DNA of 17,500 bases from Halisarca cf. caerulea (lineage: Eukaryota; Porifera; Demospongiae; Chondrillida; Halisarcidae): NCBI GenBank assembly GCA_963170055.1, contig CAUJGJ010000093.1, forward strand, positions 607,501 to 625,000. Reading direction: 5' to 3'. The number at the start of each line of letters is the position of its first letter. Position 1 is the stretch's first letter. Both the position numbers and the translations under genes were made by a program. Below are positions 10,963-17,500 of this stretch, one piece after another. The notes beneath the pieces are model-generated. The model did not search any database. It was not told where the DNA came from and saw nothing but the letters and a program-made list of their open reading frames with translations.

Positions 10963-11748
10963 CAACGAATGTTCTATTGAAGTACACCTTCAAAATGCAA
11001 CCAATTCCCTTAACAGGACACCATCACTCTGTCCCATTTGCATCCCTTACATTGACATGTGTACATTTGAAACCTCCAAAATAATGACACCTCCATATAC
11101 AGGACAGCTTACTGTGGTACCAGTGGTGTCCTTATTACAGAGGTTTTACTGTACAGGACAGCTTACTGTGGTACCAGTGGTGTCCTTATTACAGAGGTTT
11201 TACTGTACAGGACAGCTTACTGTGGTACCAGTGGTGTCCTTATTATAGAGGTTTTACTGTACAGGACAGCTTACTGTGGTACCAGTGGTGTCCTTATTAC
11301 AGAGGTTTTACTGTACAGGACAGCTTACTGTGGTACCAGTGGTGTCCTTATTACAGAGGTTTTACTGTACAGGACAGCTTACTGTGGTACCAGTGGTGTC
11401 CTTATTACAGAGGTTTTACTGTACAGGACAGCTTACTGTGGTACCAGTGGTGTCCTTATTACAGAGGTTTTACTGTACAGGACAGCTTACTGTGGTACCA
11501 GTGGTGTCCTTATTACAGAGGTTTTACTGTACAGGACAGCTTACTGTGGTACCAGTGGTGTCCTTATTACAGAGGTTTTACTGTACAGGACAGCTTACTG
11601 TGGTACCAGTGGTGTCCTTATTACAGAGGTTTTACTGTACAGGACAGCTTACTGTGGTACCAGTGGTGTCCTTATTACAGAGGTTTTACTGTACAGGACA
11701 GCTTACTGTGGTACCAGTGGTGTCCTTATTACAGAGGTTTCACTGAAA
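10963..11748 (+). mobile_element. Family A TIR element with an amplified right end
   Basis: The body at 10975-11100 aligns with 1290-1416 of the other family A copy (shared AACAGGACACCATCA-like block, CTGTCCCATTTG, CATTGACATGTGTACATT). The left end is diverged (GTTCTATTGAAG). The right-terminal segment, single in the 1277 copy, is tandemly repeated here. The last repeat ends AGAGGTTTCACTG, the expected terminus, followed by AAAA instead of TA. Confidence 0.7.
11101..11748. repeat. Minisatellite, 54-bp unit x 12 copies
   Basis: Units start AGGACAGCTTACTGTGGTAC at 11101 and then every 54 bp to 11695, giving 12 copies. Copies are nearly identical. One differs by TATAG for TACAG (near 11244), and the last ends TTTCACTGA where the others read TTTTACTGT. 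Because 54 is divisible by 3, plus-strand frames (11057-11248 and 11276-11746) read an 18-residue periodic peptide. They are separated only by the stop made by that single change. I see no evidence that this is translated. Confidence 0.97.
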
Positions 11749-12040
11749 ACCTTTTAAAAAAATCATAAAGCACTTACATGAAAGGAGCAGTTTGTGCTAA
11801 TGAATTCTCAACCTGAAAGAAACACTACGTCATACTAAAACAGAAACACATTCAACTGTTTAATGTGCAAATCCTCAGAGGTACAGACACATGAAGGTAC
11901 GTAAGAGAATATACAATCCTTGCATACTATGACGGTCATGGAAAGCCTGTCACTGTCTTGTCAGCAGACTGTGAAATTGGAAAGCACTTAACACTACACA
12001 GTCCGATGAAAAACATCAGACATCAGGCTCCCACTGACAA

Positions 12041-12043
<3 letters not shown>
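11749..12043. other. Unique sequence, no gene recognised
   Basis: About 295 bp of ordinary sequence between the 54-bp array and a GT tract. No structure was recognised. Confidence 0.5.
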
Positions 12044-12120
<77 letters not shown>

Positions 12121-12149
12121 TGTGTGTGTGTGTGTGTGTATGTGTGTGA
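12044..12149. repeat. (GT)n microsatellite, left arm of a facing pair
   Basis: About 106 bp of GT with one TACGTG and one TATG interruption. It faces the CA tract at 12185-12248 across about 35 bp that contains CATATGATCA. Confidence 0.97.
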
Positions 12150-12184
12150 GCATATGATCAAAATACATGAAGCAGGCTTGTGTG

Positions 12185-12192
12185 TACACACA

Positions 12193-12248
<56 letters not shown>
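12185..12248. repeat. (CA)n microsatellite, right arm of a facing pair
   Basis: About 64 bp of CA with one CAGACA interruption near its left end. It is inverted relative to the GT tract on its left. Confidence 0.96.
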
Positions 12249-12251
<3 letters not shown>

Positions 12252-12885
12252 CTATTTGTGTCTATGCATACAAGTCACACTTACACCTACGTATGTTCGT
12301 ACATACACATAGGTATGTATGTATCCACTTACATGCTTGACAATAGCCATACACTTTGAAGTACACTGCCCTAATCAAAGTTCAACATGTTCAGGAGTAT
12401 ACATTACAGTTAGTATGTCCCCTAACATAGCATACTCTGATTGTGTTCAGGAAATGATACAAACAACAGAATAATTAGATATCAGGTTAGGTAAGGATTT
12501 CATGAAGGCAGGTATTAGTGTACATGATGTTATGAAGCCAAAGGGTTAAATGACAGATTGAATTAGGGAACAAAAGTGCATTGTGTACATAATGTTATGA
12601 ATATATACAGTAGAACATACACAAGAAATGATGTAATCATCAGAGTCTTTTTATAGAACTATGAATGTAATTATAATATATGGTCACATGGCTGTCTCAT
12701 GCTGTCAGCAGGACAGGCTGAGTTGACCATTAGTGGGCTGATTTGCAAGCTAGGATCCCTCAAACTGGCACCCCCAACCTAACCTCAGCAGTTTAACCAT
12801 CCCACCCCACACCCGCACACCCTACATTTGCTAGCCTCGACAATAATATAGCAACTGTTCCTAAATTATGCTCTAATACGTGCAT
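12249..12885. other. Unique sequence, no gene recognised
   Basis: About 640 bp. A TACGTATG/GTATGTATG-rich stretch lies at 12288-12324. The rest is ordinary and mildly AT-rich. No open frame of note. Confidence 0.55.
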
Positions 12886-12923
12886 TGTGTGTGGTGTGTA
12901 TGTGTGTGTGTGTGCGTGCGTGC

Positions 12924-12970
<47 letters not shown>
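12886..12970. repeat. (GT)n microsatellite with (GTGC)n segment
   Basis: About 85 bp of GT with an internal run of four CGTG tetramers near 12915-12929, a mixed di/tetranucleotide repeat. Confidence 0.95.
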
Positions 12971-13503
12971 GCAAGCAGCATTCTCACTACTTTCACTATA
13001 TGATTGCATACACAGAATCATGCCACATATGTAAGTATGTATGAGTTCATTATGGTCTATAATGAACACACAGGAACAAAATGTACATAATAAATATTCT
13101 GTGTACATACGTACGTATGTATGTATACATACACAAATTAGGGGAGATACCCTGCATACCAGCTGCTGAGTAACAAAAGATGACACAACACCTTGAAAAT
13201 GGATTTCCCAAAGGTACAGCTGCCAAGTCATTGATGTACCCTTGAATTAGTTCCCATTTCACCAGCTGAGCATTGAGGGATGTTGCAAACTACAACGTAA
13301 AGTATAACCTCACACACAAGCAAATCACAACACAAACACTGCCTGCAATACATGCGTAAATGTGAGCATGCATTCATCTCGTACACGTAAACAACTGAAC
13401 CTCTTCTGTCAGCATTTGTGGGCAGATACAATATGAAGGTGGTCAAAGTATAAAATTACTCTTTGCATGTTCTGACATAAGGACTGATCCTCAAATATGC
13501 ACA
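12971..13503. other. Unique sequence with a short GTAC/GTAT tract
   Basis: About 530 bp. GTACATACGTACGTATGTAT at 13103-13122 is nearly self-complementary. Minus-strand frames of about 70 codons are not recognisable. Confidence 0.5.
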
Positions 13504-13553
13504 TGAGTCGGTTAGAGAGAACGTTGGATTATGAGGTGTCAGATTTCAGAGGT
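13504..13553 (+). mobile_element. MITE right-end fragment, family B
   Basis: GAGTCGGTTAGAGAGAACGT followed by TGGATTATGAGG and TGTCAGATTTCAGAGGTA matches, with the same order of motifs, the right portion of the copies at 3600 and 5611 (for example GGAGAGAATGTTGGATTATG at 3709-3728). The final TTCACTG is lost and no left half is visible. Confidence 0.55.
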
Positions 13554-14063
<510 letters not shown>

Positions 14064-14379
14064 GGTCATTAAGTTTGAAACTGATTCTAATTGAACTTAC
14101 TACACTGCAGCTACATGTACGTACGTATACTTAGAATCAGTTGAAACCCAACAACTTCACACAAAAACACACACTACTAATTCTCCACTGGTTGAAATTG
14201 TGCAAGGAGAGAGAATAGAGATATGGTGGGGCTTGGGTTTCAGGCTGGTGGTGTGAAAAGCACTTGACACAGCTTATGGCTACTTTGAATATGGAATTTG
14301 TATGCACATCTAGTGCACTTCAAAACTACATCTTCACCAAATGAAAACCTTACACGATGTCTGAGTGGTTACGTACTCC
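14064..14379. other. Unique sequence, no gene recognised
   Basis: About 315 bp. It contains GTACGTACGTATAC at 14118-14131. GTCTGAGTGGTTA at 14358-14370 resembles a tRNA D-arm region but has no usable B-box downstream. Confidence 0.5.
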
Positions 14380-14605
14380 AAACACATACAGTACGTATAT
14401 GCATGTGTGCACATGCATGCGTGCACACACACCCACACCCCCACACACCACACACACATAATATAATATACACATGAGCCTGTGGTGAAATAGTATACAT
14501 GCGTATGCACCAAACACATAAGTATGTAATTATGCCCAAAACATACCCTATACATAATATTATGTATGCATACACACTCACACAGACATACACACATACA
14601 TACCC
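14380..14605. repeat. Degenerate CA/TG-rich alternating sequence
   Basis: Old, interrupted CA repeats at 14380-14460 (with GTGCACATGCATGCGTGCAC, which is nearly palindromic) and 14570-14605, separated by AT-rich sequence. Open frames on the minus strand here are by-products of low complexity. Confidence 0.7.
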
Positions 14606-15151
14606 ATGGAATCAGGATGCAGAAATGGACATAACATGTAAACATGTAGCAAACAATTAGTAGTGTGTGCGTTTCAAAATGGATTACAATCACATGGAAT
14701 CTTTCTCCTACACAGTCATGAAAGGATAGGCCGTGGTTGGTTTTCTCTGAAGAAGAACATTAGTTTCAAAAGTGTCGAGAGTAATGAATACCTTGAGAAT
14801 ACTTGTGGGACTAAAACTTTAAATCATCATTATTATGTAGACGTTATTTGCGGGAACTTTATCTACTGCAATACTACCAACAGGAATCATGTACATACCC
14901 AGACAAGTAGATTTTACACAGTCAATAAAGTAACAATAAAGAGTTGGTTCTCATACCAACAACACAATCCACATAGCAACCAGGAAGCTAAAGGGGTCGA
15001 CTTCCAATTAAGAATCTAGTTTCCTAATGGCAAAACGATAACATGTTTGTGTGGTAGGTCCGGTTAGAGTACAAATGGACAAATGTACACATACACAAAC
15101 ACTTGCAAATATGTACTCAAAAAGGGAGTGCATGAGTGCTATCCACCTGTA
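14606..15151. other. Unique sequence with a 118-codon open frame
   Basis: A plus-strand frame at 14663-15019 encodes 118 residues with no recognised motif. Two AATAAA hexamers lie at 14924-14929 and 14935-14940 inside it. These could be chance, or polyadenylation signals of an unseen transcript. I cannot support a gene from this alone. Confidence 0.4.
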
Positions 15152-16519
15152 GTGTGTACCAGCCCAGTGTGTAGAACAAACTATTGTGTGTGTACTAGTC
15201 AGAAGTGTGCATTGCTGAGGTGTGTGCATAATTCAGGAGTGCATGTGTGCTAACAAGGATTGTGTACTAACCAGGAGTGTGTGCTAACAAGGAGTGTGTA
15301 CTAACCAGGAGTGTGTACTAACCAGGAGTGTGTGTTAACCAGGAGTGTGTAAACCAGGAGTGTGTACTAACCAGGAGTGTGTCCTAACCAGGAGTGTGTA
15401 CTAACCAGGAGTGTGTACTAACCAGGAGTGTGTGTTAACCAGGAGTGTGTACTAACCAGGAGTGTGTGTTAACCAGGAGTGTGTACTAACCAGGAGTGTG
15501 TACTAACCAGGAGTGTGTACTAACCAGGAGTGTGTAGTAACCAGGAGTGTGTGCTAACCAGGAATGTGTACTAACCAGGATTGTGTAATAACCAGGAGTG
15601 TGTACTAACCAGGAGTGTGTGCTAACCAGGAATGTGTACTAACCAGGATTGTGTACTAACCAGGAGTGTGTACTAACCAGGAGTGTGTGCTAGCCAGGAG
15701 TGTGTGCTAACCAGGAGTGTGTGCTAACAAGGAGTGTGTACTAACCAGGAGTGTGTACTAACCAGGAGTGTGTGTTAACCAGGAGTGTGTAAACCAGGAG
15801 TGTGTACTAACCAGGAGTGTGTCCTAACCAGGAGTGTGTACTAACCAGGAGTGTGTACTAACCAGGAGTGTGTGTTAACCAGGAGTGTGTACTAACCAGG
15901 AGTGTGTGTTAACCAGGAGTGTGTACTAACCAGGAGTGTGTACTAACCAGGAGTGTGTACTAACCAGGAGTGTGTAGTAACCAGGAGTGTGTGCTAACCA
16001 GGAATGTGTACTAACCAGGATTGTGTAATAACCAGGAGTGTGTACTAACCAGGAGTGTGTGCTAACCAGGAATGTGTACTAACCAGGATTGTGTACTAAC
16101 CAGGAGTGTGTACTAACCAGGAGTGTGTGCTAGCCAGGAGTGTGTGCTAACCAGGAGTGTGTGCTAACCAGGAGTGTGTGCTAACCAGGAATGTGTACTA
16201 ACCAGGATTGTGTAATAACCAGGAGTGTGTACTAACCAGGAGTGTGTGCTAACCAGGATTGTGTACTAACCAGGAGTGTGTACTAACCAGGAGTGTGTGC
16301 TAGCCAGGAGTGTGTGCTAACCAGGAGTGTGTGCTAGCCAGGAGTGTGTGCTAACCAGGAGTGCGTACTAACCAGGAGTGTGTGCTAGCCAGGAGTGTGT
16401 GCTAACCAGGAGTGTGTGCTAACCAGGAGTGTGTGCTAACCAGGAGTGTGTACTAACCAGGAGTGTGTCCTAACCAGGAGTGTGTCCTAACCAGGAGTGT
16501 GTGCTATCCAGGAGTGTGT
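15152..16519. repeat. Minisatellite, 17-bp unit, about 75 copies
   Basis: The consensus is GTGTGTACTAACCAGGA. Clear units run from about 15261 to 16510, and decayed ones (for example GTGTGTACTAGTCAGAA) extend left to about 15152. Variants include GTGTGTGCTAACCAGGA, GTGTGTGCTAGCCAGGA, GTGTGTGTTAACCAGGA, GTGTGTCCTAACCAGGA and a 15-bp GTGTGTAAACCAGGA. Both strands contain stop codons in the unit (TAA, or TAG on the minus strand), so no reading frame is maintained. Confidence 0.97.
15281..16160. repeat. 440-bp higher-order tandem duplication in the array
   Basis: The block 15281-15720 is repeated at 15721-16160, identical as far as I can compare by eye. The rare 15-bp unit and the GTGTGTCCTAACCAGGA unit recur at a 440-bp offset. 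440 equals 25 units of 17 bp plus the single 15-bp unit. A shortened third copy follows at about 16178-16334, matching 15991-16163 but lacking one 17-bp unit. Confidence 0.92.
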
Positions 16520-16787
16520 GCATGTACGTACATGCAAGTTTACCTATGCATGTACCGTACACTAAAGTTAGGGCCTTTGTATACACTTACACATGTGCTG
16601 AAATGTGTTTCCATAGAGGGTCAAACTGTACAGCAGGTGCAAGTTGAAATACTGCTCTGTAATGATCTCATCCAGTTCCAAATGCAGAGCACCAAGACAA
16701 CAAACACAGGTAATGGGGTGCCCCCTGAGGTACAGCATAGTACGTTCCACCACATAAAAACAGCAGCACACTACATGTGTAGATAAT
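16520..16787. other. Unique sequence, no gene recognised
   Basis: Just under 270 bp. It begins with the palindromic CATGTACGTACATG at 16522-16535. A frame running from the array into here (16463-16786) is not recognisable. Confidence 0.5.
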
Positions 16788-16935
16788 GCATATTGTGTAT
16801 GTACATGTATGTACGTATATGTACATATGTATGTACATATACACATACATATGTACATACAGTATGTACGTACATACAGTATGTACGTACATACAGTATG
16901 TACGTACATATGTACATACGTACGTACGTACATAT
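16788..16935. repeat. Self-complementary GTAC/GTAT block
   Basis: Nearly 150 bp is made of GTAC, GTAT and CATA tetramers. It includes perfect 17-bp inverted arms at 16818-16834 and 16843-16859 around an 8-bp loop. Three tandem 17-bp units each read GTACATACAGTATGTAC, which is itself an inverted repeat around a central A (AGTATG at 16861, 16878 and 16895). The Tyr/Val/Cys/Thr-rich frames on both strands are low-complexity products. Confidence 0.93.
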
Positions 16936-17500
16936 AGCATGTGATGTGTGCTCAAAGAGACTAATGCTCACTTATATAGAAAACTGTTCAAGCATGGAGA
17001 GGAGGGTCAAGTACATGGCCAAGTGACCTGAGGAGTTGGGAAAGGAGGGGAGGGGAGGGGGGAGCATGGAGCAATTGCATGTAAAGGTATTGTTCAGGTA
17101 CTGTACATACGTACGTATGAACCAACAGCTGGGGGCTGGGGGGGTATGCTCCCTTAAAAATTTTTCAGGTGGTACATATATGTGCATCTTGGGGCCATCT
17201 TTAACCACTTTAGTGGGGTTATAAGAAAATGCAGAAATCTTTGCTGCAGTCACCATACGGTATGAACAAACGTACACATTCTTCTATAAACGCTAGCAAC
17301 AGCTCCCATTCCTCGAATGAAACCATCTATACTTGTGCCGACGCTACTGTAACTCCAAGACATGTGACAATCATCTTCTGTACGTACTTGTAACAATACA
17401 TAATATGCATGTGTGAACGCCGGGCACAGTGTGAACGCCGGGCACAGCATACTGTCAGAATTCAATGTTTCAATTTTACCAGTAAACTTTAAACTTCCCA
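16936..17500. other. Unique sequence with a G-run cluster
   Basis: A purine-rich stretch has G runs at 17038-17040, 17047-17050, 17052-17055 and 17057-17062, enough for a putative G-quadruplex on the plus strand. A second G-rich patch is at 17131-17144. A minus-strand frame at 16972-17277 (101 codons) is not recognisable. Confidence 0.5.
17411..17446. repeat. 18-bp direct duplication
   Basis: GTGTGAACGCCGGGCACA occurs twice in direct, perfect tandem (17411-17428 and 17429-17446). It is unusually GC- and CpG-rich for this window. Confidence 0.95.

Noticed and set aside
11057..11746. Plus-strand frames encoding an 18-residue tandem repeat protein
   Set aside because: The 54-bp period keeps the frame open automatically. 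The frame is broken by a point change, and the segment derives from a non-coding TIR element end. No signal of selection can be seen.
14358..14370. tRNA gene suggested by GTCTGAGTGGTTA
   Set aside because: No T-arm/B-box and no acceptor-stem pairing was found at the required distances.
14663..15019. 118-codon frame with AATAAA hexamers as a terminal exon
   Set aside because: The hexamers lie inside the open frame rather than after its stop, and no splice acceptor or homology supports it.
15261..16510. CRISPR array
   Set aside because: Units are contiguous 17-mers without unique spacers, and the DNA looks eukaryotic. It is a minisatellite.
16788..16935. Telomeric or centromeric satellite
   Set aside because: It lacks a TTAGGG-type unit and any long homogeneous array. 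It is a short tetranucleotide-derived palindromic block.

Overview
This window reads as non-coding nuclear DNA of a metazoan, most likely a marine invertebrate. I cannot fix the lineage from sequence alone. The reasons are the long CA/GT microsatellites, the absence of any compact gene-dense organisation, and many short terminal-inverted-repeat (TIR) elements of MITE type with TA target sites. I recognise no protein-coding gene, rRNA or convincing tRNA. The longest open frames lie on tandem repeats, where open frames arise because the repeat unit lacks stop codons. The remaining frames of about 60-120 codons resemble no family I know. Any exon present would have to be found by transcript or homology evidence.

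Layout. 1-430: a CA tract and unique sequence. 441-840: a minisatellite of 25 copies of a 16-bp unit. 889-948: a related element end. 1092-1557: three short TIR or foldback elements packed side by side. 2089-2471: a long GT tract facing a long CA tract. 2952-3183 and 4163-4655: further GT and CA tracts. 3600-3830 and 5611-5798: MITEs. 6126-6671: about 70 units of a mixed 7/8-bp repeat, with a MITE end to its right. 7069-7357, 8669-8859 and 8984-9046: CA, GT and AT tracts. 9297-9664: one TIR element split by a second, nested MITE, followed by a truncated MITE. 10963-11748: a TIR element whose right end is amplified into about 12 copies of a 54-bp unit. 12044-12248: a second GT/CA facing pair. 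12886-14063: more GT tracts and a truncated MITE. 15152-16519: a minisatellite of 17-bp units with a 440-bp higher-order duplication. 16788-16935: a strongly self-complementary GTAC/GTAT block. 16936-17500: mostly unique sequence with a G-run cluster. Tandem repeats occupy roughly 5 kb, a little under 30 percent of the window.

How it fits together. The most interesting thread is a link between the MITEs and the minisatellites. The MITEs share termini like CAGTGAAACCTC next to TA. At 10963-11748 the right-terminal segment of such an element, present once in its relative at 1277-1470, is repeated about 12 times. The 16-bp array lies beside a sequence resembling a MITE right end whose last half matches its unit. 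The 7/8-bp array is followed by another such end. The 17-bp unit resembles the inner end of a different TIR family present at 1092 and 9297. I infer that ends of TIR elements repeatedly seed tandem arrays here. This is a by-eye hypothesis, not a computed result.
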